Positions 22,508-32,555 of a stretch of 64,000 nucleotides of DNA are shown here, in pieces. The notes beneath the pieces are model-generated. The model was not told where the DNA came from, searched no databases, and saw only the letters and a list, made by a program, of their open reading frames with translations. The translations under genes and the position numbers were made by a program. Every line of letters starts with the position of its first letter. The stretch's first letter is position 1. Source of the stretch: Apodemus sylvaticus (lineage: Eukaryota > Chordata > Mammalia > Rodentia > Muridae); contig NC_067488.1 in the NCBI RefSeq assembly GCF_947179515.1, positions 30,942,039 through 31,006,038 on the forward strand, in the 5' to 3' direction.

Positions 22508-25134
22508 TTTTTTTTTATTTGATATAATTTATTTACATTTCAAATGATTTCCCCTTTTCTAGCCCCCCCCCCACTCCCCGAAAGTCCCGTAAGCCCCCTT
22601 CTCTTCCCCTGTCCTCCCTCCCACCCCTTCCCAGTTCCCCGTTCTGGTTTTGCCAAATACTGTTTCACTGAGTCTTTCCAGAACCAGGGACCACTCCTGC
22701 TTTCTTCTTGTATCTCATTTGATGTGTGGATTATGTTTTGGGTATTCCAGTTTTCTAGGTTAATAACCACTTATTAGTGAGTGCATACCATGATTCACCT
22801 TTTGAGTCTGGGTTACCTCACTTAGTATGATGTTCTCTAGCTCCATCCATTTGCCTAAGAATTTCATGAATTCATTGTTTCTAATGGCTGAATAGTACTC
22901 CATTGTGTAGATATACCACATTTTTTGTATCCACTCTTCTGTTGAGGGATACCTGGGTTCTTTCCAGCATCTGGCAATTATAAATAGGGCTGCTATGAAC
23001 ATAGTAGAGCATGTATCCTTATTACATGGTGGGGAATCCTCTGGGTATATGCCCAGGAGTGGTATAGCAGGATCTTCTGGAAGTGAGGTGCCCAGTTTTC
23101 GGAGGAACCGCCAGACTGCTTTCCAGAGTGGTTGTACCAATTTGCAACCCCACCAGCAGTGGAGGAGTGTTCCTCTTTCTCCGCACCCTCTCCAACACCT
23201 GCTGTCTCCTGAATTTTTAATCTTAGCCATTCTGACTGGTGTAAGATGAAATCTTAGGGTTGTTTTGATTTGCATTTCCCTAATGACTAATGAAGTGGAG
23301 CATTTTTTAAGATGCTTCTCCGCCATCCGAAGTTCTTCAGGTGAGAATTCTTTGTTTAACTCTGTACCCCATTTTTTAATAGGGTTGTTCGGTTTTCTGG
23401 AGTCTAACTTCTTGAGTTCTTTATATATATTGGATATTAGCCCTCTATCTGATGTAGGATTGGTGAAGATCTTTTCCCAATTTGTTGGTTGCCGATCTGT
23501 CCTCTTGACGGTGTCCTTTGCCTTACAGAAACTCTGTAACCTTATGAGGTCCCATTTGTCAATTCTTGCTCTTAGAGCATACGCTATTGGTGTTCTGTTC
23601 AGAAACTTTCTCCCTGTACCGATGTCCTCAAGGGTCTTCCCCAGTTTCTTTTCTATTAGCTTCAGAGTGTCTGGCTTTATGTGGAGGTCCTTGATCCATT
23701 TGGATTTGAGCTTAGTACAAGGAGACAAGGATGGATCAATTCGCATTCTTCTGCATGCTGACCTCCAGTTGAACCAGCACCATTTGTTGAAAAGGCTATC
23801 TTTTTTCCATTGGATGTTTTCAGCCTCTTTGTCGAGGATCAAGTGGCCATAGGTGTGTGGGTTCATTTCTGGATCTTCAATCCTGTTCCATTGATCCTCC
23901 TGCCTGTCACTGTACCAATACCATGCAGTTTTTAACACTATTGCTCTGTAGTATTGCTTGAGGTCAGGGATACTGATTCCCCCAGATTTTCTTTTGTTGC
24001 TGAGAATAGTTTTAGCTATCCTGGGTTTTTTGTTGTTCCAGATGAATTTGATAATTGCTCTTTCTAACTCTGTGAAGAATTGAGTTGGGATTTTGATGGG
24101 TATTGCATTGAATCTGTATAGTGCTTTAGGCAAAATGGCCATTTTAACTATATTGATTCTACCGATCCATGAGCATGGGAGGTTTTCCCATTTTTTGAGG
24201 TCTTCTTCCATTTCCTTCTTCAGAGTCTTGAAGTTCTTGCCATACAGATCTTTCGCATGTTTGGTAAGAGTCACCCCAAGATACTTTATACTGTTTGTGG
24301 CTATTGTGAAGGGGGTCATTTCCCTAATTTCTTTCTCAGCCTGCTTATCCTTTGAGTATAGGAAGGCCACTGATTTGCTTGAGTTGATTTTGTAACCTGC
24401 CACTTTGCTGAAGTTGTTTATCAGCTGTAGGAGCTCTCTAGTGGAGTTCTTTGGGTCACTTAGGTAGACGATCATGTCGTCTGCAAATAATGATAGTTTG
24501 ACTTCCTCCTTTCCAATTTGTATCCCTTTGACCTCCTTATGTTGTCGAATTGCCCGAGCTAGTACCTCAAGTACAATATTGAAAAGATAAGGAGAAAGGG
24601 GGCAGCCTTGTCTGGTCCCTGATTTCAGTGGGATTGCTTCAAGTTTCTCTCCGTTTAGTTTGATGCTGGCTACCGGTTTGCTGTATATTGCTTTTACTAT
24701 GTTTAGGTATGGGCCTTGAATTCCTGTTCTCTCCAAGACTTTAAGCATGAAAGGATGCTGAATTTTGTCAAATGCTTTTTCAGCATCCAATGAAATGACC
24801 ATATGATTTTGTTCTTTGAGTTTGTTTATGTAGTGGATTGTATTGATGGATTTCCGTATATTGAACCAACCCTGCATTCCCGGGATAAAGCCTACTTGAT
24901 CATGGTGGATGATCGTTTTGATGTGTTCTTGGATTCGGTTGGCAAGAATTTTGTTGAGTATTTTTGCATCGATGTTCATAAGGGAAATTGGTCTGAAGTT
25001 CTCTTTCTTTGTTGGATCTTTGTGTGGCTTTGGTATCAGCGTAATTGTGGCTTCGTAGAAGGAATTGGGTAGTGTTCCTTCTGTTTCTATTTTGTGGAAT
25101 AGTTTGAAGAGTATTGGTGTTAACTCTTCTTTGA
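22508..25134 (-). mobile_element. LINE-1, 5'-truncated, young family, ORF2 remnant fully open
   Basis: This is the largest repeat copy in the window, about 2.6 kb on the - strand. It comprises a T tract (poly-A) at 22508-22517, a compact 3' UTR of about 240 bp with a C-rich tract, and ORF2 from 22760 up to the truncation at about 25134. The ORF2 remnant has no stop or frameshift, which suggests a recent insertion. The 5' UTR, ORF1 and endonuclease domain are absent, so it cannot move itself. It appears to have landed in the T-rich 3' end of the short LINE-1 at 25135-25225, since similar T-rich ATAT strings occur on both sides. Confidence 0.95.
22760..25133 (-). pseudogene. LINE-1 ORF2 remnant: reverse transcriptase and C-terminal domain
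   Basis: The frame is open from the truncation point to the TAA at 22760-22762, about 790 codons; its first Met is at 24979. In LINE-1, ORF2p nicks target DNA and copies its own RNA into the nick. Seen here, counting from that Met: the motif GTRQGCPLSP at about residues 121-130 and the catalytic FADD at 165-168 (near 24476-24487), then the thumb and connecting region, and the C-terminal cysteine-rich segment (GCGERGTLLHCWWGC). The family protein is about 1,280 residues; the N-terminal endonuclease and the start of the reverse transcriptase are missing. There is no promoter or natural start, so expression is not expected. I call it a pseudogene despite the open frame. Confidence 0.92.
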
Positions 25135-25225
25135 TTTTTTTATATTTTTATTTTCTATATTCTTTGTTTACATTCCATTGATTTCCATGATTTCTCCTTT
25201 CCCAGATCCCCCTCCTCATATGTCC
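25135..25225 (-). mobile_element. Short LINE-1 3' end
   Basis: About 90 bp of antisense LINE-1 3' terminus are present: a T/A-rich tail, TATTCTTTGTTTACATTCC, CATGATTTCTCCTTTCCC and CATATGTCCCATAAACC. Its tail region appears to be the target site of the larger LINE-1 on its left. Confidence 0.75.
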
Positions 25226-25660
25226 CATAAACCTTATCACAGCAGTGGAAACTCTAAGATGAGGCCCCTAGCATTCACATCTGTATTGGTCAGGATCTGG
25301 CAGAACCTCTCAGGAGGTTCCTGAGAACCAGACTCCTGTCAGCAAGCATCAGACTGAGCACAGGGACACCAATGGAAGAGTCAGGGGAAGGACTGAAGGA
25401 GCTGATAGGGCCTTATCTGGCACCAATGGGAGGGGAGGCTCTGGGTCCTGTGAAGGCTTGATGCCTCGATGTAGAGTAATGCTGGGGCAGTGAGGCGAGA
25501 GTAGGTGGGTGGGTAGATGGGGGAACACCCTCATAGAAGCAGGGTAAGGGGAGATGGGATAGGGGGTTTACAGAAGGGAAGCAGGGAAAGGGGATAACAT
25601 TTGAAGTGCAAACAAATAAAATATCAAATTAAAATGGTATGTAATAAGAATAAAAAAGAT
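25226..25660 (+). mobile_element. Lx-like LINE-1 3' UTR
   Basis: The + strand LINE-1 3' UTR pattern is readable: CACAGGGACACCAATGGAAGAG, GGAAGGACTGAAGGAGCTGA, CTGTGAAGGCTTGATGCC, then a G-rich tract and GGGGATAACATTTGAAGTGC with an A-rich end near 25650. It is oriented opposite to the preceding 90-bp piece. As both are 3' ends, they are two separate insertions and not one inverted copy. Confidence 0.8.
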
Positions 25661-26795
25661 GAGGCCATTTTTCTTATCCTCATAGATAACCTCATAGATA
25701 ACCATAGCTGCCTTTGGTCTTGCTTCCCTTTGTTTATAGAACCCTAAGATTCATTGTATGGGGACCTCAATGCCAGTGGTTTCTACATTTAAGAATTGAA
25801 AAAGCTACAGAATAAATAAAGAAAAACTTTCTTGTCTACAACATGCATATTTGGTTTTTTTGGTTGTTATTTCCATGAAGTATAGAACTTTCATGACAGT
25901 TATATCCTATTAGGCACTGTAAATGACCTAAAAGTGATTTAAAGTATCTTGGAGGGCACACATGATCATATATAAGACCGACATAGTTTTATAGGGCCCT
26001 TGAGCATCCTTATATTTTAGTATCCAGTGTGCAGAATAGGGTGAAGTGTATATTTTGGAGTGAATTTCCTGCAGATTTCAAAAAACTAGAATCAGTGATA
26101 ATTTTTAAAACACTCTTGAAATCTTCAGCTACATAGTAACCCCTATCTTAAGTTTTGTACTACCATCATGGCTCAAAGCTCATTCACTCAAGTAGTACAT
26201 TCCAAAACACTGGCTTCCTGCTAAACATGCAGCATTAATGAAGGAAAGAATATCAGTTAACTTAGAAAGGGTCCATTGTTTATCAATCCTAGCTGCAAAT
26301 TATCTGGATGACATGATAGTTTTCTGTAGTACAGCACTTAGGATACTTACTTAAATATTGGCAGTGATAAAAGGATGGGTAAGAAATTGCACATTCATCA
26401 AAAGTACCAGACTGATAGAAGTGTATAAACATGGTACTCATCTCAAAATTAAATTACCATATGTACATGGTTTGACTTGTCATTTATGCACTTGGATATT
26501 TATATACCCATCATCCTTAATCACCTGCAAGAATGAATGAATGCATTAAAGAACAAATGTTTGCAACATAAGCTAATGGTTAATTGAAAATCTCTTCTTG
26601 AAGGAGAAAGCTTGGAAGACTATATCAGGGAAGACAAAGGTTTTAAAGACTACAGCAAGACTCAGGAATAATATACAGTCTGAATTTAGCTCAAACTAAA
26701 TAAATTCCTGGCAAGATAACGCTAGTTTGTTCTTTTAAAAGGATGTTATACAGAAAGACAGTTCAGCTTACGAGACAGAGGACTGATCTGGCATT
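25661..26795. other. No recognised feature (about 1.1 kb)
   Basis: The sequence is AT-rich and no open frame exceeds about 60 codons. Nothing is recognised. Confidence 0.5.
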
Positions 26796-26799
26796 GGGA

Positions 26800-26970
26800 A
26801 ATAGGTTTAGACTCTTCACATAGCAAATTTTAATAGTATGACAGGAAATTATGTGATTTCTTTAAATCTCTTGTCTCATGTTTAATTTGAGAATAATGGT
26901 AAAACTTTGAAATTGGGTTGTAACACCACAAACTTATCGCAATGCTTTGAAATACTAAATAAAGCTCATT
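26800..26970 (+). repeat. MIR SINE
   Basis: GATTTCTTTAAATCTCTTGTCTCATG, TTTGAGAATAATGG, and GAAATACTAAATAAAGCTC follow MIR order at high divergence. Confidence 0.5.
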
Positions 26971-27079
26971 TGCATAAATTATTTTCAACCTACCAAACCA
27001 TCTCCTGAAAATCTGTTTTTTTTTGATCCTTCACAATATCACTTCTCCTAATACCACCATTATCACCACTACTACCCTT

Positions 27080-27345
27080 AATGACAACAGTGATAGCAAT
27101 AGTTAATATTTCTTGAGAATTTACCATATGTCTGCCATCTTGGATTTTTACAAGAGTTAAGCATTTGTAACTCATAATATCCTTATGGCATATCTCTTTT
27201 AAGTTCTCTAATTGTGTAGATAAAGAATTGACTACTCAGAGAGGCTAAGTCACTTGTTTAATAGCACACAGGTCATAATTCCAAGACCTAGAATTTGAAC
27301 TCATGCCAGAACCTGAGATTCCAAGCACTGAGGACACTCCAGTTT
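27080..27345 (-). repeat. MIR SINE, nearly full length
   Basis: The antisense MIR is readable across most of its length: AATAGTTAATATTTCTTGAG, ATTTACCATATGTCTGCC, AGAGAGGCTAAGTCACTTG, TAGCACACAGGTCATAATTCC and GAATTTGAACTCATGCC. It is one of the best preserved ancient SINEs in the window. Confidence 0.8.
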
Positions 27346-27424
27346 CTGTCTAATAATAATAGAGTTCCTGGTGACCTCAGCTGCACACTACTTTTTTTCT
27401 TTTAGATTGATGCCCCCCTTTCAT

Positions 27425-27545
27425 CCTGGCAGAAGCTCTATGAAACAGAAGTCATTGCATTTTACAGCCATGGAACTTGGGTCAAAAAGATTAAGGGATT
27501 TGCCCAAAGTCACACTGCTCCCAACTAATAAACTCAGACCTCTGC
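27425..27545 (-). repeat. Second MIR-like fragment
   Basis: TTTTACAGCCATGGAACTTGGGTC, GGGATTTGCCCAAAGTCACAC and CAACTAATAAACTCAGACC match the antisense MIR core, about 80 bp after the previous copy. The 93-codon open frame that overlaps it is not a gene. Confidence 0.65.
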
Positions 27546-28039
27546 CCTTTGATGGAGCTGATGAGAAAGTTCTCCTACTCTCTTTCAGACTTGACACCAC
27601 TTTCCCTGACACATTTCTGCAGAAGAAGCTAACTATGGGGACCCTAACTTAGTACGGAGCATTTTTGTTTGTGGAGTTGTCTCTGGTCTATCATACTTAG
27701 GTCATGATGCCAGTTGTTTCTGAAAGCACCAGGTAGCTTTGTGAGCTTAGACTGAGCTACTTACTGTAGGCTTCTGTCCCAGATGTCACCAACATTTGAA
27801 GAACTTACCCTGGGAAGACATCCCTGGGTGAACTCAACTCATGATGTCAGGGTCACCTTCTCTTCAGGTGCTGATCTTTATCACATTTCTGCTGGGAGAA
27901 TGTGGTTATCCTTAGGTGGAGCACATCGATGTCATTACTTTCTGCAGATGTTAACCACGAGCTTTGTTCCCTACTGTCTGAAGCTTTGCATGCTCCACAC
28001 CTGGTCCTGATTAACTGTCTCAACTGCTCAGCCTGCTGT

Positions 28040-28510
28040 CTCTCAATTATGTCATTTTGTATTATCATTGCACCTTGTGCTAAGCTGCTCCTTCATCTCT
28101 TTAAACTCTTGTCTTGGTTGACAGAATCTCAGCTTAGACGTAACCTTCCTCACATAACATTCATGGGACACATCTCCATTTTCTCTTCTATCTCTTTTAA
28201 TTTCATCTCTCCTCATTTATTATGTCATTTAATATATTTAAAATTGTTACCTTTAACCACCCATCTTTTGTACTGTTATAAGCTCTTTGCGGCTTGTGGC
28301 TTCTCGCTTCCATGTAACATCAGCATAAAAGCAAGCATTCATTATGTCATTGTTGAGAAAACACTGATTTCTATAACTAAAGTCATAAAATACTTCAGAA
28401 GAATCTCTTCACCTGTATTGCAGTGAATATTTTGGGTACAAATATTTTCTCTTCTTTCATACCGTGTTCTTAATGCCTGGTATGAATGAAGTAAATGAGA
28501 ATCAACAAGA
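28040..28510 (+). mobile_element. L2 LINE 3' region
   Basis: The L2 3' end is suggested by AATCTCAGCTTAGACGTAACCTTCC, a TTATTATGTCATTTAATATA stretch, TACTGTTATAAGCTCTTTGCGGC and a last GTTCTTAATGCCTGGTATGAATGAAG. The 174-codon open frame at 27902-28426 runs through this fossil, which argues against it being a gene. Confidence 0.55.
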
Positions 28511-28661
28511 AGTTTAACCTAACTTTAGGGTATGGCCTGCCAATCCATTAATGGCTCTTAGCAATTCATATTCTTCCCTATAAGTCTTTATAGCAGCTCC
28601 TTCTCTTGACTGTGGCCTAGATGTAGTACCTCATGTTTAGTCAATAAGCAAAGATGTTTGG

Positions 28662-29038
28662 TGTCTTAGTTCAGTTTTTGTTGCTGTGAAAAAATACCAT
28701 GACCACAGCATCTCTTAAAAAGGAAAACATAATTGGGGGCTGGCTTACAGTTTCAGAGAATTAGTCCATTATCATGATGGTAGAAACAGGGCAGTGTGCA
28801 GGCAGACATGGTGCTGGAGAAGGAGCCAAGAGTTCTATATCTTGATCCAAAAGCAGCAGAAGGAGACTATGTTCCCCACTGGTTGTAGCTTAAACGTAGG
28901 AGAACTCATAGCCTACCCACACAGTGACATACTTCCTTAGCAAGACCACACCTACTCCAACAAGGCCAAGACTTCTAATAGAGCTATTTCCTATGGACCA
29001 AGCAGTCAAACACATGAGCTTATTGGGCACATACCTAT

Positions 29039-29077
<39 letters not shown>

Positions 29078-29329
29078 TTCATTCATTCATTCATTTTTTA
29101 AAATTTTCTATATTCTTTGTTTACATTCCAAATGATTTTCCCTTTCCTGGTTCCCACCCCTCCATAAGTCCCATAAGCCCTCTTCCCTCTGCCCATTCCC
29201 CAATCAACCCCCTCCTACTTCTCTGTCCTGGTAACCACCTACAAGGCTGCATCAAGTCTTTTCAGGACCAGGGCCCTCTTCTTCTTCTTGGGCATGATTT
29301 GATGCACATACTTATTTAAACCACTATAA
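28662..29329 (-). mobile_element. MT-type MaLR LTR split by a LINE-1
   Basis: The antisense MT LTR starts TGTCTTAGTTCAG and continues with GAAAAAATACCATGACC, GGCTGGCTTACAGTTTCAGAG, GCAGACATGGTGCTGGAG, CTCCAACAAGGCC and CAAACACATGAGC up to 29041. A LINE-1 fragment interrupts it, and it resumes at 29304-29329 ending ACCACTATA. Near-matching flanks TTTGG (28657-28661) and TTTGA suggest its own 5-bp duplication. Confidence 0.88.
29042..29303 (-). mobile_element. LINE-1 3' end inserted in MT LTR, tail expanded to (TTTA)n
   Basis: A short 5'-truncated LINE-1 3' UTR lies between 15-bp copies of the target: GCACATACCTATTTA at 29027-29041 and, with one mismatch, at 29304-29318. Its poly-A has become a TTTA run (about 14 units, extending into the duplication) and a TTCA run to 29093. 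The remaining body shows TTTACATTCCAAATGATTTT, CCCATAAGCCCTC and CAGGACCAGGGCCC. The host LTR continues on both sides, so the LINE-1 is the later insertion. Confidence 0.9.
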
Positions 29330-29330
29330 T

Positions 29331-30605
29331 TTGATATAAGTTTTTGATACAGGATCTCATATAGCCATGGGTTGCTCTCTCATTCCTGATCTTCTACTTC
29401 AACCTTCCTGGTGCAAGGGTTGGATGTGTGCAGTAGTACAGTGGGCTTTGGATGTCATTTTTGAGTTGGTTATTAAAGGGCTAATGGTTGTATGTTGGGC
29501 CTCCCTTTCTGTTGCTCAGCCCAAAGGAGCAATTTGCCACATTGTCATATTTCTCTTGAGAAATCCATGTGATATGTTACATGCCACAGCAACAAGTTAG
29601 TATGTATGAACTGCCAACAGCTGCAGGGCTGGCTTCTCACTGGAGCTTTCTGATGACTCTCAATCACATGTTTATTGTACATCTGTGAGAAGCAGAGCCA
29701 GACATGCCTACTAAACAATGCCCAGATTTTTGATACAGAGCCTGTGAGGGATAAGGATGTGTTTTGCTAAGACAATACTCTTAGGAGTCATTTAATTCAT
29801 AGGCAGAGAGAAATAACATATGATCTTATACACAACAATACAAATGTTGAATTGTTTATGTTTCACTATTAATCACACTGAAATTGAATTAAGTAAAGAA
29901 AGCTGATAAAGTATGTTTGTACTTAATCATTCTTTTTAAAAGCCTTGCTTACATTGTGAAGCAGTACCACATATAAGAAAAAAAAGTACAGGCACAGATG
30001 TGTAACCAGAAGAATATAAGCAAACATTGAGATTCTAATTTATTAATATTCCTTAAAAATGAGTTCAGTCTGTAGCAACATCGGAAATTATTTCATCCTC
30101 AAATAGAGAATGATAAGAGAGCTAAATAGATGCACCATTTTTGGATAGTCTATGAATTAGAGTATAAATTATTATGAAATATTGCTATGTATTTTTCTTT
30201 AACAAACTAAAGAGGAAATTCTCAGTCAGCATTAGTCATCTGGAGGAAGTCTAGAAATTATGCCACAGAGAGTCATGTGTAATCTGTGGGACAGAGTGGA
30301 GCCTCAGAAACAAATTCATGAATGGATGAATAGACCTGGAATTCAAACATGGCTTGAAGACTTTTCATTGAACATGGGAATAGATGTTTGCCATATTAGT
30401 TTCTTAGTACATCTGAGCTCTCCCTTTTTCATCTTTAAATGGGAAGTATGTTTGTTCTGCATCAGGCTTTAAATGAAATGCTATGGTTTCGACAAAGCCC
30501 CTTTCCTTAATATTTCAATTATTGGTGAGCAATAATTCTGGTTTTAAGTTAACATGAAATAGTGACCTACCACTTCATTAAGATTCACTATATTCTAAGA
30601 CCATT
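29331..30605. other. No recognised feature (about 1.3 kb)
   Basis: Open frames reach 77 codons (29367-29600) without recognisable content. The sequence is AT-rich beyond 29800. Nothing is assigned. Confidence 0.5.
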
Positions 30606-30659
30606 GTCTTATTTTTTTGATAAAAATTTTTATTGTGGCAACATAAAATACCAAAAAAG

Positions 30660-31120
30660 TTACCTCCTTCAAGACTTCCGATGGAGGGATTGAGACATCA
30701 ACCTATCTGCAAAATCTTCGACCTATACTTTGTCCTGCCTTCAATTTATGCTAGTGTAAAAGAGGCACAAAAGTTGTGATAGTAGTCAACCAATGACTGG
30801 TCCAGCACAAGACCCATGACATGAGAAGGTGCTCACCCCTGACACTGCCTGAGAAACAGGAACTACAGGTTAGGTAGTCCAGAGACCTAGGATAGGACCA
30901 AACACAGTGGGAAACAAATAGCCAATGAAATGATTCCTAATGATAGATTTTTGGCTATACTTGTAGACAGGAGCTTAGCATATACTTCATCAGAGAGCAT
31001 TCATCTATAATTGATGGAAACAGGTGCAGACACCCAAAATCAAATATGAGGTAAAGCTTCGGGAATCCTGAGGATGATGAAGAGGAAGGATTGTAGGACC
31101 CAGAAGGTTCAAGGACAACA

Positions 31121-31164
<44 letters not shown>

Positions 31165-31612
31165 AACAACAACAAGAGAAAAGCCACACATGTAGAAGAA
31201 TTAATGAACCTTTTTTCCTGGGGGCTCTCAGAGACTGAACCAACAATCAGGAAGCCTGCATGGGTCTGACATAGGCCTTTTGCATGTATTTTATGTTTAT
31301 GTAGCTTACTCTATTTTTGGGACTCTTAACAGTGGGAGTGGGGGCTGTCCCTAACTCTTTTGCCTACTACTGGGACCCTCGTCCTTCTATTGGGTTTCCT
31401 CATCCAGCCCTAATATGAGGGGGGAGGTGCCTAGTCTTATTGCAAAATTGAACTACTATGTTTGGTTGATACCATTGGGATGCCGGCCCCTTTCTGGAGG
31501 GAAACAGAGGAGGAGTAGATGGTTGTTGGTATTTGAGGGAGATTCTTAGAGGAAAGAATAGAAGGGAAACTGCCATTCAGATGTAATATATAAGAAAAGA
31601 ATAAACACAAAA
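30660..31612 (+). mobile_element. Lx8/Lx9-like LINE-1 3' UTR
   Basis: Landmarks follow the Lx9-type 3' end: CTTCCGATGGAGGGATTGAG, ACCAATGACTGGTCCAGCAC, AGACAGGAGCTTAGCATA, TGATGGAAACAGGTGCAGAC, CTCTCAGAGACTGAACC, AACAGTGGGAGTGGGGGCTG, TCCTCATCCAGCCCTAATATGAGG and GAGGAGGAGTAGATGG, ending in an AATAAACACAAAAG tail. A CA microsatellite (31118-31163) has grown inside it. It carries no open frame. Confidence 0.9.
31118..31163. repeat. (CA)n microsatellite
   Basis: A CA run of about 22 units with one interruption lies inside the Lx 3' UTR. Confidence 0.97.
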
Positions 31613-32219
31613 GAAATTCTGTAAGTTGCCATTTTAACCACTATTTCATTATGGTAACCATTACAATATTTGTTCACTGCTATTAATCGTATTCATGCTC
31701 TTTTGTTACCACTGTTGTTCATGTAGAAAAACTATTTCATTTTGCAGAACCGAAACTTTTATGTCTATTAAACAACAATCCCATCCTTCCCCCAGTAGAC
31801 CCTGGAAATCTCTACTCTATTTTGTCTCTGGATTTAGCGGTTCTATAATTGTGAGCACTGTGAATTTATTTTATTTACTTTAGGTGCCTCACATACATGC
31901 AATTCATGCATTATTCAGCATATGTCTTTGTGACTGGCTGAACATGTTACACTATCCTCAGGGTTCATCTATGTTTTAGCACATACAAAATTTTCCTCCT
32001 CTTATGCTTTTATTTAAAATCTGTTCTTAAGAACTTAAATATGGCTGCACTTGGAGGACAATATGTGACAGAGCAGTCCTCCACTGGACAGTATGCATGG
32101 AGTGGATAAACAGGTAGGCCTATGAACATGACACAGTGCCTGCTCTGCTATCTCCACCTTAAAAACCCAAACTCTTTATTTTGGGTTGCTATGGAGATGG
32201 ATGGAAGAACAGATAAAGA

Positions 32220-32385
32220 CAGGCACTGCTTATTGAGTGGGCCTCCTGTGGGCCAGCCACTGTTCTGGAAACCATTCTAGCGCAGGACTAGTGCAGTGTC
32301 AGCAGCGCAGCACGCATGTCTCCTAAACACTCTCCCCCACTTTTTAATGAGGAAGTTGAATCTCAAGCTCACATCTGGTTAAAAA
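32220..32385 (-). repeat. MIR SINE
   Basis: CTTATTGAGTGGGCCTCCTGTGGGCCAGCCACTGTTCTGG at the left and TTTTTAATGAGGAAGTTGAATCTCAAGCTC at the right match the antisense MIR, with diverged sequence between. Confidence 0.65.
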
Positions 32386-32387
32386 AA

Positions 32388-32555
32388 CAATCCCGGATAC
32401 ACACCTTTTATGCCAACACTCAGGTGAAAGGGACGGGTGAGTTCATAGAGAATTTCAGGCCAGCTGGGGTTATATAGAAAGAACCCATCAAACAATAAAA
32501 AAGGGACCACAACCAAAAACAAACAAACAAACAAACAAACAAACAAACAAACAAA
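32388..32555 (+). mobile_element. Old B1 SINE with (CAAA)n tail
   Basis: A diverged 7SL-derived B1 shows CACACCTTTTATGCCAACACTC, TTTCAGGCCAGCTGGGG and ATATAGAAAGAACCC. Its A-rich tail has become a pure CAAA repeat of about 10 units at 32516-32554. Confidence 0.75.

Larger units (their letters stand above)
30611..31985 (-). mobile_element. L1M-type LINE-1 3' region, split by an Lx element
   Basis: An ancient mammalian LINE-1 piece is readable antisense. Left of the interruption is TTATTGTGGCAACATAAAATACC. To the right, from about 31615, come TTGCCATTTTAACCACTATTTC, CCATCCTTCCCCCAGTAGACCC, TTTGTCTCTGGATTTAGCGG, and CAGGGTTCATCTATGTTTTAGC. The interrupting rodent Lx copy occupies 30660-31612. 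The left part is short, so continuity across the insertion is probable and not certain. Confidence 0.65.

Noticed and set aside
23265..23852. A 195-codon open frame on the + strand
   Set aside because: It is antisense to LINE-1 ORF2 and appears in the same form at other LINE-1 copies; it is a shadow of the real frame.
22760..24979. A 739-codon open frame as a host gene
   Set aside because: The content is LINE-1 ORF2 (FADD motif, cysteine-rich C-terminus, LISGY end) inside a 5'-truncated element without promoter.
25135..25660. A second twin-primed LINE-1
   Set aside because: Both opposed parts are LINE-1 3' ends. In twin priming the inverted part would be sequence upstream of the direct part, so these are two separate insertions.
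27902..28426. A 174-codon open frame as a small membrane protein
   Set aside because: It runs across an L2 fossil and unassigned sequence, has no clear start context and no family resemblance.
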